DNA of 64,000 bases, from assembly GCA_026225945.1 (NCBI GenBank), contig JAMJFZ010001815.1:2246001-2310000 (forward strand), given 5' to 3'. The first letter of the stretch is position 1. Each line of letters opens with the position of its first letter. Made by a program: the position numbers and the translations under genes. The notes under the pieces were generated by a model. It was not told the DNA's origin. It worked only from the letters and a program-made list of their open reading frames with translations, and searched no databases. Positions 20,707-31,737 of the stretch are shown piece after piece. The DNA comes from Cricetomys ansorgei (Eukaryota; Chordata; Mammalia; Rodentia; Nesomyidae).

Positions 20707-21135
20707 CTGGCCTCCTATTAAGCGATCGAAAGATACTTTAACATAGATGAGTGTCATAAGCCAAGAATGAGTCACTACTAAAGACAGTACAACCAAGACA
20801 GAAAGAGCCCAAGTCTTTGATGATAGCGCAGATCTACCACACTAACCCTGAAACATCTATATCTAGACTTCTATTTCAGTGATAAAATAAACATTCTTAT
20901 TTGTATAAGACACTCCTGCCTGGATGCAAGTCCTAACCAGTACAATCTCAACTATCTCTTCCCCTTAGAAAATCAACCAATGTTGGGAGACAGATACTTT
21001 CTGCTTTTTTGATACAGTTATAGACAAACCAGTACACATAACATTGCCCTAGCTCAATGCCTTGAGCAGAAATGTCTAAGTGCTAGGTGTTCTGGGATGT
21101 TAGAATCAGTTTGCACCAGCCCAGGAGACTGACTG
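20707..21135. other. Unassigned sequence
   Basis: No recognised repeat or gene. Confidence 0.5.
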
Positions 21136-21392
21136 CAGTAGTCATTCTGGGCTACTGTAACAAAATACTGCAGACTGGGTAGCTTCAAAAAGAAACGCAT
21201 GCTTTATCACAGCTCTAGAGGTTGAAAGAGAAGAATCTGAATTCTCATTCTGTTTACCAGTCTATGGCATGAGAACCCAGCCTCATACCCTCATGGAACT
21301 TTAAGTCAACCTCTTCAAGGACTTAGCTCTAATACAGCCACAGGGGACTAGGGACTAACTGCATGAATTTTGGAGTAACATATAGAATACAG
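21136..21392 (-). mobile_element. Ancient MaLR LTR fragment (MLT1/MST-like)
   Basis: 'GGGCTACTGTAACAAAATAC', 'CAGACTGGGTAGCTTCAAAA', 'TTTATCACAGCTCTAGAGGT' and, at the far end, 'CTGCATGAATTTTGGAGTAA' parallel the reversed ends of eutherian MaLR LTRs. About 255 bp, well decayed, consistent with a pre-rodent insertion. Confidence 0.6.
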
Positions 21393-22618
21393 CACCCCAG
21401 TTCTCCAGTGCTATGCACTAGGCAATAGTAGCAACAGTCGCATACATAAGAGGAGGCATGAATATTCTCCTCATGCACAGCTTCTGGATAGCACTCTCCT
21501 CTGATCAAGGTTCTCAACTGCCTTCCTAGTCTCTCAGTAGAAATGGAGCAGGTCCCACCCTTGTCCAGGGATCCCAGCTGAGGCTTTGACTCCGAAGCTC
21601 CTTCAGTGTTAATCAGAACACCATGCATCAACTACCAGTCCCAGATGAGGGCTCTAAATGCTTCTGCCCGTGGAGCATAAATTAGCCAAGCTCTCAAAGG
21701 AGCAGCACTTCAGCCTCAATACTGTGCCTCAGTTTCCTGAATCTAGCAGGTCTGCTCTGACAGCCCATGCAGAGGAGTGACTGAATACACCTTTCTTATG
21801 CCATGGTACAAAGACCTCATCTCCTTTCACCAGAAGACCAGTGATAGCAGGGACATTGGCATGAAGTGTGTCATACTGAAGCAGAAGAAAGGCACACACT
21901 TTGTGCTTGCATTAGAATAGTCACAATAAGGCAGTGAATGTGGCATGAGTTCTTCTCTTGGTGACATCTCCTCTGAGCTCAAGGTGCATCCTCATGTGGC
22001 CACATGAAAGGGGAAGGAGGCTGTACATGAGTTTGTCTTTCCCATCCATTCTACTCCTCCAGGACAAGGAAAAGGAAGTGAGCACTAAGGTGAGTGTTAG
22101 GTGCATTTTATATAGAATACTGCTTCTAATGTACAACTGCTTACCTTTTTACTGTTTAGCACCATTCACGCCCCACCTGTGAACCTCTAACACCTTGTCT
22201 GTATTGAAACTTTTGAGCCACTAAATATTTCCCCATGCCTAGTCTAATGAAATGGATCCATTTTCCAAAAGAAATGGAAAGGAGCCATCCAGGACCTTTA
22301 CGATCCTCCAAGCATAAAGCATATCCACTCAACCTACCCAGTCTCTGAATCAGCCATACTCCATACTCCAGTAAAATAAAGCAGCAAAAAGCAAAAGTTC
22401 CAGTCCCATACATCCCCCAGTGCTTAGAAAATGGAGAGAGAAGTGTTGTTTGAAGGGTTGTGGTTTTGAGAATCTGTGCAATTTCCTCCTGCTCTTGTGT
22501 GTGTTCCAGGCACTCTTCCTTCTCGAGAATTCAATAAGAGAAGGCTGAACAACACCTGTTCCAGCCTGAGCTCCTGTAATTGGAAATGGATTTTCAGAAA
22601 TGCAGTACAATGCCATAC

Positions 22619-22621
<3 letters not shown>
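21393..22621. other. Unassigned sequence
   Basis: More than 1.2 kb with no firm assignment. Overlapping short frames on both strands show no protein family. The last ~230 bp lead directly into a 40-A tract and might be a retrocopied transcript end. Confidence 0.45.

Positions 22622-22661
<40 letters not shown>
22622..22661 (+). repeat. Uninterrupted A40 tract
   Basis: Forty consecutive A residues. Pure tails of this length usually mark a recent L1-mediated retroposition, yet the upstream sequence is not a B1, B2, B4, ID or L1 3' end that I recognise, and I found no flanking target duplication. Confidence 0.97.
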
Positions 22662-22664
<3 letters not shown>

Positions 22665-23329
22665 ATGACTCTCACAGACAGTTATAAGGGATTTGACCTA
22701 TTTAGAGAAAACACTAAAGGGTTAATAGAAGGCAATGGTAAGCAGCTCTCCACCTGAGTACACTCCTTTCACAGAGTCTTCCTGTCCTCTATAACCAGAC
22801 TTGGAAGCAGCCATCATCAAAAACAACCCACCCCCCACACACACAGGCACTGAAGATAAACCATGTCTAATGACCAGGGCTGCTCACATCATTCTCACGC
22901 CTGTTCTCCTCCCCCATCGTGCCTGCTCTCAGGGTAAAGAACCTATCAATTTCAACACTGGGCGTTGGGAAGATGATGAATTAATTATTTCTACTCTGTA
23001 TTATTAGTGGAGATGCACAGCTCTTTTCCCCTCCCCCATATTTAGATTCATTGAGTTCCATCACCCTCACTTGCCTTTGTTCTCCCCTGCTTTTCAAACC
23101 AACCACTCATTAAGAACAGCTTCAATCCCCACCTCCTTCCTGAAGCTATCAATTCCCCCTTTTGACTCCTTTCCCTGCTAAACTCTGTAGCACTTGTCAC
23201 ACTAATGATGGGTTCGTTCTCAACACAAATCCTCCCAGTTTGCCTGCTTGTCTCTCCTGCATTTTCTGTTTCCTCTGACTACGTTACACTTGTTCTCGCT
23301 TATCCAAAGTTTCACTTTCATAGTGTGAT
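22662..23329. other. Unassigned sequence
   Basis: C/T-rich unique sequence, especially 22830-23290; nothing recognised. Confidence 0.5.
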
Positions 23330-23682
23330 GTAATCTCAATTGTCAGTGTAGTAAGGTCTAGAACCACCTGTTAGACGGAAGCATGGGCATGCCTAATTTT
23401 ATTGACTAGGTTGACGTAGGAAGACCACTGTGGGTGGGCATCATTTCTTGGACTGGACTCCTGGACTACATCAAAATGAGAAAGTGTGCCAAGCACAGGC
23501 ATTTACTGCTTACTGCTTCCTGACTGCTGATATCATGTGACCATCTGCCTCACACACCTGCCTCCGGCGTTTCCTCTAGGGACTGTGTCCTAGAACTGTG
23601 AACCCACATGAAACCTCTCTCCATAAAGTTGCTTTTGCCTGGGTACTTTAATCACGGCAACATGAAAAAGATCTAAGGCACA
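23330..23682 (+). mobile_element. MaLR-like rodent repeat (type D)
   Basis: 'TATTGACTAGGTTGACGTAG', 'GTGGGTGGGCATCATTTCTT', 'GACTGCTGATATCATGTGAC' and a closing 'GTTGCTTTTGCCTGGGTACT...AATCACGGCAACATGAAAAA' parallel the ends of the type A/B MaLR-like repeats in this window. About 350 bp; the family is uncertain. Confidence 0.5.
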
Positions 23683-23684
23683 CA

Positions 23685-24410
23685 GCTTCAGTTACCCAAG
23701 GTCAATCACAGTTTGAAAATCTTAATTGAAAAATTCCAAACACTCTAAATAGCTGTGAGTTTACATTGCATGTGCTTCACAGAACTGGGCTGAAATCTCT
23801 TGCTGCCCTGTTTAGTCCTGCCTATTTTGTGTATCCAGCTTTCAAACATGTCCAGGTTGTATATGCTGGTTGGACATTAGTCACGCGGTAGTTACCAGAT
23901 CAGTCGTCACGGTGTTTCAAGACTTGGTTTCAAGGAACTGTTACTTTTTTTTTTTTTATAAAAATTTTATTAATAATTTGAGTTTAACTCAATATATCTT
24001 AACAATACCCTCTGCCCCTTCCTCCCTGCTCCCTATCCCACCCCAACTGTTACTTTTCTTAATAATGGTCCCTTAGAACAAGAGTATCAATATTGTTCAG
24101 CAATTTGAATATGTCAAAGAGAAACCAGGAAGTGCTTCCTTTAAGTGAGAAGGTGAAATGCAGTTACAACACTTTGAGGAAGGCAAGAGATCCCATAGCT
24201 TTTATAAATACATTGCATAACTGCTCTGTTTTATTATTCATTGCCACTAATCTCTTACTGTATCTAATTTATGAATCACAGTTCATCACAAGCTTGTATA
24301 TACTGGAAAGAGCACAGTGTATATAAGATTTGGTACTCGACGTGGTGTCAGACACTCACAGTGGGTCCTGGCATACAGCCCCATGGAGAACTGAAGACTG
24401 CTATAATGAC
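23685..24410 (+). mobile_element. pogo/Tigger-like DNA transposon, internally deleted
   Basis: The left part matches Tigger 5' sequence ('CTTCAGTTACCCAAGGTCAA', 'ATCAGTCGTCACGGTGTTTC', 'TTAATAATGGTCCCTTAGAA'). A conserved transposase N-terminus begins near 24110 (translated core KRNQEVLPLSEKVK). It then jumps after ~24175 to 3' sequence ('CTCTTACTGTATCTAATTTA', 'ATATAAGATTTGGTACTCGA', 'GTGGGTCCTGGCATACAGCC'). Most of the transposase, including the catalytic DDD region, is gone, so the copy is inert. An L1 tail interrupts it at 23949-24044. Confidence 0.8.
23949..24044 (-). mobile_element. 96-bp LINE-1 3' tail with 13-bp target duplication
   Basis: The duplication AACTGTTACTTTT flanks the insert exactly (23936-23948 and 24045-24057). 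In between, a poly-T start and 'AAAATTTTATTAATAATTTG' are followed by a C/T-rich stretch that complements the L1 3' polypurine tract. This is an extremely 5'-truncated L1 in minus orientation, younger than the Tigger host. Confidence 0.88.
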
Positions 24411-26608
24411 TCATGAACAGAAGTCACCATAACTGTTTCCATTACATTACCTTTCATCTCTGAGAAAATAAACTTGCCAAAACAACTTAGAAGAATGACA
24501 AACTTAGTTTACACTTTTAAGCCGCAATCCTCGCCCCATTGCTGTGTGTCTATGGTGAGGCCCACAGACTTCATAATGGCAAGGGTATGGGGTAGAACTA
24601 AGTTGCTAACTTAATGAGAGCCATGAAGCAGAGAGAGAAAGCAATAATAGCAGCAATATTTAACCCAGTGGCATACCCCAGTAACCTACTTCCAGCCGGA
24701 GCAACAAATAAAGCATCCACCACTTCCCAAAATAACATCATCAACCGGGAGCCAAGTCTTCAACCCACGAAGTTCATATTTCAACTTTAATGCTGAATAC
24801 ACATACTTCTCGCAAGTAAATTATCTTTTTCAGGAGACTGGTGATTCCTGCACCATTGAGGATAGCCCTTTACCCACACTGGTACCATCCACCCTCCTCA
24901 GACACCAGCCATGTGACTACAGTGTACCGAGTGTTACTGGAAAGCAATTCCAAACTGCTCTTCATCCAGGCTGGCAGTGTCTGCGCTCCCAAGTGTGAGG
25001 GGAAAGTGAAAGTCGGTGTGACCAGTTCATCTCAGGCCTCTTGACTCTGCTGATAGGGTACCAACCTGAATTAGATTGGCAAAAGTGGTGACCGACGTTG
25101 AAATAGATACACCGAGTAGCAAGCAGGGAAGAGCAACCTTGACCGTACACAGAATAGAGAGTATCGTTCTGCCCTTTACAGGGAGCTCAGAGCCACAGGA
25201 TTCATAGTCTAAGGTACTCTGAACCCCACCGTCATTTCTAACATCTCTTGCTTTTACACATACCCACAATGCCACAGCTTAAAACAACATAGATGAGAAA
25301 TGTGCCCGTGGGGCCACACCCCTCCTGTGGTCCTGCAGGAGACTCTGTGTCTTTGCCTCTTTTTAGTTCACTATATTTCAGTACACTGGGCCCAGTATAC
25401 TTCCCTACTGAGCCCTGTCTTGAGCTCAGTGGCACCAGTCACTTCCCTTTATCGTGTGAGGTAACGTTCATAGACTTTGGTGATGCTGAAGGGACATCTT
25501 TGAGGAGCCATCATTCTGTCCACCATGGACTAACGCATTACATCTGAGTTGTCTCTAATAGTGCCAGAAATTTGGCACTTGCTTTTGCCGTGAATACCGT
25601 CAACGAGACACGGCAGTATTAGCAATACTGCTGTGCTGTGCTGTGCTGTGCTTGCAAATACCGCGGGGCCAATTATTGCAATGATTTCACTTGCTACTAA
25701 ACCTTGGTTGGTGTTTGTTTTTAATAAGGAAACATACCGTGTCACAATTTCCTAAAATTACATTGATAACAAGATTCCCAGTTTCTTCTGTATTTCAGGT
25801 CACATCTTCTGGACTGCAGTCTCTAAGCGAAGGATTTGAGCCATGTGCTCAAATAGGAATAAAGTGCAGGAGAAACTGGTGGGGGCGGGGCTGAGGGACT
25901 GGAAAATGGGAGGCAAAGGAAGGGCCCCGTTCCAGAGAAGTCTTGATCTCAGCTGCTTCTGCTGGCTGCTCTGTAGAGTGTTGGGGTATGTACCAACTAC
26001 CGCCAATGAAACTAAGGTTTCCCAAGACTGGGACTGGTCACTGTGAGCTAAGGGAACTCAGTATATACGGATCCCAGAGTGTCCTCAGCTTTCTGTCTGT
26101 GGACAGAGACTCCCACTGCCAAGAGAGAGATACTGGAGACGGTAGAGCTTTTAGGACTAGGGGCAGAAAGGGAGATAATGAAACAGACATGCTTTCCAAA
26201 GAAGTCTGGACAGAGCATCAAAGCATCTGCCATATTCTGATTCAACATAGAACATTCTGTACATTGAGAAATATTTTAAGAAGACATCTGTCATTTCCAC
26301 TATCGTGTAAAAAAATAAAAATAAAAGTGCATTACAAAAGAGTTCAATCCTTCTGTTCTATAACTTGATGAAGCAGGTGCCTTCCCTACTGGATAGGAGT
26401 ACCTAATCCCCAAATTCAGTCACAGAAGATGTATTCAAGCAAGATAATTCCCCCAGACACCCATAGATCCTTCGTCCATCAGTAACCCTCTCCACATAAG
26501 CCATCACGAATGTTTATTTCAACAATATCACACTGAACTCCTATTTAAAAGTTATATGAGTTCACATTGCAAGTACTAGAGTGTTTCTCATAGAAGAAAA
26601 ATAAATAA
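24411..26608. other. Unassigned unique sequence
   Basis: About 2.2 kb without a recognised transposon or gene. It contains a small (GCTGT)n run at about 25627-25650. A 141-codon plus-strand frame (25943-26368) lacks recognisable domains and overlaps other frames. Confidence 0.5.
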
Positions 26609-26695
26609 GGGCTAGGGGTGCAGCTCAGGCATGAAGCACTTTCCTAGCATGTGTGAGGTGCTAGATTCAATCCCAGCACCAAAGAAAAACACCCC
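26609..26695 (+). mobile_element. ID-type SINE
   Basis: 'GGGCTAGGGGTGCAGCTCAG', 'CACTTTCCTAGCATGTGTGA' and 'ATTCAATCCCAGCACCAAAG' followed by an A-rich end match the ID (BC1-derived) element, with A-box and B-box-like segments in place. Moderately diverged. Confidence 0.88.
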
Positions 26696-26744
26696 CTTAA
26701 CTGTGCAAACTAGGAGCAGGGTACCCTTCAGGGGGTACTTGTTG

Positions 26745-27130
26745 GTTTAGACCATTTCCTACTGTTATAACAAAATGCCTGAGGCTGGGTATTCTATAAA
26801 CAAAAGAGTTTTGTTTAATTCACAATTCAGAACTGAAAGTCAATATTCAGGTATCATTACTTCTTTGGCCTCTGATGAGGATCTGGCAGCTGATGGTTTC
26901 CCAATGGTGGACACATATATGTGAAGCACATGGGGAGAGAAAGGCAGATAGAGACTCAACAGCCAAAGGATTCTTATTCTTTTAGAAGTGAAGAACAAAG
27001 AGTGGGTGAACTTACTGCTTTAGAAGTGAAGTTAAGAACTCAGTTCAGAAGACCAGTGTTAATCCCTTCTAAGGGCAGTTCTCCTATTGGCCTAGCAACC
27101 TCGGGGTAGTCCCTGCTCTTAAAGATGCCA
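26745..27130 (-). mobile_element. Ancient MaLR LTR fragment (MST-like)
   Basis: 'CTACTGTTATAACAAAATGC', 'CTGAGGCTGGGTATTCTATA' and 'GTTTTGTTTAATTCACAATT' parallel the reversed 3' end of MST/THE1-type LTRs. The distal half is weaker. About 385 bp. Confidence 0.55.
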
Positions 27131-27839
27131 CCACCCGTGCAGCCTCACAAGAAACAGCACTCAATGCATGGATGCTCAGGGACAGCACGGCATGGCACTT
27201 GCCTTTTACCTACCTTCTGGAAGATGTCTGTAATGTAGAATTCTGTTATGACCGGATGTTGTCTACAGCAGCCTGAGAACTGCTTTTCTGAAACTAGAAA
27301 CCCCAGCTATCAGCAGAATGAGTGGTGTCCTTTAGAGGGAAAACTGTAATCCACAGGCACAGCTCTCCAGCATACCTGGTCACCTCAACCCACCGGAATA
27401 CAGGAGATTTCTCTGTTTAGAAGCATGTTCTATCCAGGCCTTGGCTTTGAATGTTTACTTGGAAGAATGGAAGAATTAACTCACTATTGGATATTTCCCA
27501 TTATGAGAAGAAAAGCAAACAAGCAGTGAGTGACGAAATGAGCCCTTGAAGGCTCCACGTGTGAAAAGGACCTCACAGCGCCTTCTCTCCACTGTGAAGT
27601 CGGAGCCAGGACAAGCAGACTCTCAGAAGCAGAGTCTGTATCTCGTCTTTCCTTGTCTGTCTTCTTGGAATGGAAATCGTGACACCACAAGAGCAAAGCT
27701 GACTCTTAAAAAACAAAATAGAAGAGAGAGGGCCTGTAATTTTCTAGCTCAAAAAAGCAATAAGCAAATTGCTGCAACCACACAGCTGTACGAAAGTTGA
27801 TTATAAAAGGGACTTCAGAGAGAATGGTGGCAGTCAAGG
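27131..27839. other. Unassigned sequence
   Basis: No recognised repeat or gene; short frames on both strands only. Confidence 0.5.
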
Positions 27840-28135
27840 TAATTATTAACACCAGAGGCCTACAGATCGTTTGATAAATCACAGCTTGGAGGGAAGTATT
27901 TTTCGGCAACCTCTAGCTGTGAGTTCGGGGTCTTTAAGGAATATTAAAATGTTAATCGTAGCAGGCATTTCCAGCATCCGCATCTGTGTCCCGATACTGC
28001 TGGGCTTGTTTTGACTAATTTGAACTGTATCAGCTAAGTGATGCCATCTTTAGAACTTTCATTGATTAGATCTTGTCACTGCTCCAGAAATCATGCTCAT
28101 CTCCCCTCCCTTTATAATTTAAATGAAGCATTGAT
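27840..28135. other. Candidate conserved non-coding sequence
   Basis: A repeat-free 300-bp block with TAATTA-type and ATTAA words ('GGTAATTATTAACACC', 'AAATGTTAATCGTAGCAGGC', 'TTTTGACTAATTTGAACTG') and retained CpGs. No sustained open frame. The regulatory role is inference. Confidence 0.3.
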
Positions 28136-28524
28136 TTTTTTTTTTAGTCTCAGGTGTATGATAGTATCTTGTCAACATGAATGTCATTTACACAATATTG
28201 GCATTTCACATTATAAAACACAGCTATCAAATAGGAAATAGTACCTATTGCAGTTCATTAGCTACAACTGTGTGCTAACATATCTACTATCAGAATGGTA
28301 GGTTAACAGATTAAATAAAAATGGAGGGATTACATTCCAGAAGAAATAGGAGGCCCCGATATTAAATCCTTGATGCATCCATGCAGAAGATGTACTATGG
28401 AATGGAAGAATAGAATAAGCTAAGAAGAAAGCGGCTACAACAGGCATCTCAAGGTACCTGCAAAACAAAATGTATCAAAAACACATGCAGGCTAACCACC
28501 CGGTTACAGCGCTTGCTATAATAT
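28136..28524. other. Unassigned sequence
   Basis: AT-rich; nothing recognised. Confidence 0.5.
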
Positions 28525-28690
28525 GCACGATGGTTTGAGTGGCAGAAGAGATCAATAGAACAAAATAAAGAGCCCAGAAACAAACCCACACAAATACGAT
28601 CTTTGGCAAGTGAACAAAGCTGGTACAATGTGGAAGAGATTGCTTTTTCAGCAAATGGCGCTGGAAGAGCTTACAGCCACTGTCTGTTCA
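28525..28690 (+). mobile_element. LINE-1 ORF2 fragment
   Basis: 'AGATCAATAGAACAAAATAA', 'AGAGCCCAGAAACAAACCCA' and 'TTTCAGCAAATGGCGCTGG' match the segment of ORF2 that normally reads 'ATCAATGGAACAGAATAGAG'. About 165 bp only. Pyrimidine-rich sequence at 28740-28860 may be another L1 piece in minus orientation. Confidence 0.75.
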
Positions 28691-28921
28691 AAATTACCTG
28701 CAACCCAGCACTAGGGGACTGTGTCATTTTCATGTAGTTGCATACTGTGTTTCAATTATGTTTGCCCCTCATCCGGCTTTCTCGTCTATTCCCGCTCCTG
28801 TTGATTCCTTTCCACTTCCCAACTAACCCTCTTCTACGTTCAAGTCTTTTGGGTTCTTTTTTTTTTTTTTTTTTCTGTTTTGTTTTTGTAGCTCAATGAG
28901 CTTCATTCTTGTTGCTTACAA

Positions 28922-29174
28922 TAACACCCATAAGGGTGGATTGCCTCAGGATTTGGACACTTGGTTCCCAGAAGGTGGCACTGTTTGGGGAAGTGTAGGG
29001 GGAGGTGGCCTTGTGACACAACTACTTTGTTCTGTTTCCTGCTTACAGTTGAGGATGTAATCCCTTGGCTTCCAGCTCTGGTTGTCATGTCTGTCTGCTG
29101 TCAAAATAAATGCTTCCTTCTATAGATCACTTTGGGTCATGGTGTTTTACTACAGCAACAGAAAAGTGGCTACA
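28922..29174 (+). mobile_element. MaLR-like rodent LTR (type B), partial
   Basis: 'CACTTGGTTCCCAGAAGGTG', 'GCACTGTTTGGGGAAGTGTA' and 'AGGTGGCCTTGTGACACAAC' correspond to the sense reading of 7030-7423. The copy ends 'CATGGTGTTTTACTACAGCA' with an AATAAA-type signal near 29105. Confidence 0.6.
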
Positions 29175-29524
29175 CCACTAAGGAAAATGTCTGTCCCTTT
29201 CTTTCAACCGGTGACTGTGTAAAATCTCCAGAGAGGTGTGAGGCTTTATGAGCCTCTCCCATTCCAAAACAACATGCTGCCAAATCACATCTTGCGCAGA
29301 CCTTGTGCAAACAATCACTGTGGCTGTGTGTTCGAGAGTCCAGCATCGGGTCCTGTCTCTCAGTCAGCACCACATCCCCTGCCCTTGCTCTCTGCCAGCT
29401 CTCACGTCTTCTCTGCTCTTTCTTCAACAAAGTTTTTATAAGACCTTCTCAGAAGAAATTTCCAGGAGAGACTTCTTTCATTTCTTCTATACCCAAAGCT
29501 TACAGCTTTCACATTCATGTCTAC
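29175..29524. other. Unassigned sequence
   Basis: No recognised element. Open frames of 67-152 codons on the plus strand run into a neighbouring CA repeat and L1 piece and are considered chance. Confidence 0.5.
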
Positions 29525-29656
29525 TTTTTTTATTAAAATGTAATTACATCATTTCCCCCTTTTTCTTTCCCCTCAATTCATTCCCTCCCAGGTCCTGCCC
29601 TCTTGTCCTTCTCAAAATCATGGCCCCTTTTTGTTTCTTCTTTAATTGTTATTGTT

Positions 29657-29688
<32 letters not shown>

Positions 29689-29800
29689 GCACACGCATTC
29701 ATCTAAATATATCCATATAACTTGCTCAGTCCATTTAATGTTACTTGGATGCATTTTATTTCTGGACTGACCACTAGGCTTTGGATAACAAACTTAATCT
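29525..29800 (-). mobile_element. LINE-1 3' end (Lx-type), minus orientation
   Basis: 'TTATTAAAATGTAATTACAT' plus a C/T-rich tract, 'AAAATCATGGCCCCTTTTTG', a CA repeat, then 'TAACTTGCTCAGTCCATTTA' and 'TGGACTGACCACTAGGCTTT' mirror the structure of the copy at 5735-6030. Confidence 0.7.
29656..29696. repeat. (AC)n microsatellite
   Basis: Pure CA units followed by CACGCACGCACACGC variants. Confidence 0.97.
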
Positions 29801-30660
29801 GAATTTCTCCATATTTTTAACTCTTAATAGCTGCAAAGGTGGTGGCATCCGTTCCCCCTGGGCTAGGAAGAACCGGGAGCAACCCCACTTAGACACACAG
29901 GCACAGGGTAGGGTAGAACATCCCGAGACCAAGGGAGGAAAAGGTTTCGCCTGTAGTAACTGCAGATAGCAGTAGAGAATATGCTGCAGTTCCTTGCCTC
30001 TTAGACTAATGGAACCCCCAAAGGGAATGAAATCCTCCTGAGCTGAAGAGGAGGAGTACAGGAACGAGAGGGCTGATGACTCTCAGACAGAGCTGCCAGC
30101 TTCCCTCTGTTATACGATGGGCTGACGGAGGTAATGGCTGTTGGGTGGCCGCTTAAGGGATCATGAGGAGTCTTCATCATCCCATCTCATAATAGTGACA
30201 GCTTCATGCCCCCAATACCTCTATAAAGGGTTCTAATGGATTAGTGTGACTGAAGAACATTCTCTAGTGTTGACCCTGGGTCTCAAGCCAGCTGCCCTCT
30301 GTGCCGGTGCGCTGCAGCTTTTTCAGTGCCCCTCCCCCCCACCTTTTCAGGAAACATGGCTGTTGGCCAATCTTTGTTTTCAGTGCATGTACTGTGGCCC
30401 TAAGGCTCAGAAAAACAATTCAGGTGTTGCTCAAAGTTGTCACAATAAAAGAAAAGCCAATGAGCAGCAAGCAAAGAGCAGGGGGAAAGTCATGTTGGAG
30501 TTAGGCCGGCTTCGTCTTCACATAGACACAAAACAAACAGGGGCACTCACATGCGTCTCTGGCCTTACACAGGACCAAGTCCACAGAAAGGAGGAGGGTA
30601 TTTTGAGCTACGTGCCAGCTGCATAGTCCGAGCTGACCACTGCATTGATGGGCGTGGTCC
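29801..30660. other. Unassigned unique sequence
   Basis: No recognised gene or repeat. A 126-codon plus-strand frame (30246-30626) shows no motif. Confidence 0.5.
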
Positions 30661-30709
30661 TAAGTACGGCTAAGTACGGCTAAGTACTTAGTCTAATGCT
30701 AAGTACGGC
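30661..30709. repeat. 10-bp tandem repeat TAAGTACGGC
   Basis: Two perfect units (30661-30680), a variant TAAGTACTTA (a perfect 10-bp palindrome, 30681-30690), a 9-bp interruption, then a third perfect unit at 30700-30709. Each unit contains one CpG. Confidence 0.95.
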
Positions 30710-30884
30710 TGATCCTGTGTCCCAAAAGGACCATTCAGAGCAACCTTGCCCATCCATGCAGTTGGTCTCTGTTTATTTTCAGCAATTGATTCTCTGGATG
30801 TAGCTGAACACTTGGAAGAAGTTTTTGTTATTTTGGTTTCTTTAAAAACGCAAAATGGCATTGGACTAGGTTTGTGTTCCCACC

Positions 30885-31160
30885 CCAGGTGTGGTGGATG
30901 ACTATGCGCTGGATGTGGAATGCTTGATGCTGGTGGCTGTGTGCGTGCTGCTTGGGTCTATGGATGGGAACTTTTGCTTAAGGTATGAAAGGTCTGAAGC
31001 TCTGAGACCTGGGATGCGTGTTGGTTGGTGGTTCATTGGTTGGTTTGCCTGTCATTATTGTGTTGGTTCTTACTCAAAAGAACAAAGGTTGGAGAGATTA
31101 ATAGTGAGCTGAGATGCTAGTCTGACTCACTGTCAGCTAGTCCTTTCCAAGTTTTGGACA
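30885..31160 (+). mobile_element. Possible MaLR LTR fragment
   Basis: 'GTGTGGTGGATGACTATG' at the left and a 28-bp segment at 31111-31138 shared (25/28) with 39102-39129 suggest a decayed MaLR-type LTR. Between these landmarks the sequence is too diverged to be sure. Confidence 0.35.
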
Positions 31161-31693
31161 GCTTGAAAAAGGCTTTGAAGATTGCTACATTTCTCTCACT
31201 CTATATCAAGGCCATTTGCAAAAGAGGTAAAGATACCTTTCTATCCTTCCTTTCTCTTCCCCTAAATTGAGGGTAGAAGATTGTGGTTAACAACTATATC
31301 TGGGTCTGGAACTGGCTTTTTATTACTATCTAGCAAGGTGACATTCTCTTCTGCCCAAGAAAACTAATGTCTAAAACCTTATGTGAGGAACTGTATCTAG
31401 AAATGATGTTAGATATCAACTGTAAGGAATTCTGAAGTATCAGGAGGGGTAGAGCCAGAGAGAGCTCCATTTAGGCAGCTCCACATTCTGAATGTCCCAT
31501 AGTAACACCTCGGTACCTACCCTGAGCATCCTGGCCTCTGCGACTCCAGTGCCTACCCTTGTTCTGCATCATGGAAAATGTTCAAAAGATATCATCTGAA
31601 GGAATGAAAGTCTTCCCAAAGCATCAAGACAAGATTCAACACTAAAAGGTTGATGTATGCTGTGTAACATGTGTACTTGCACCCCAACACAGG

Positions 31694-31694
<1 letters not shown>
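31161..31694. other. Unassigned sequence
   Basis: Nothing recognised. Confidence 0.5.

Positions 31695-31734
<40 letters not shown>
31695..31734. repeat. (AC)n microsatellite
   Basis: About 20 pure AC units; likely polymorphic. Confidence 0.98.

Positions 31735-31737
<3 letters not shown>

Noticed and set aside
29248..29706. 152-codon plus-strand open frame
   Set aside because: It ends inside an L1 3' tail and a CA repeat (Thr-His tail) and shows no recognised domain.
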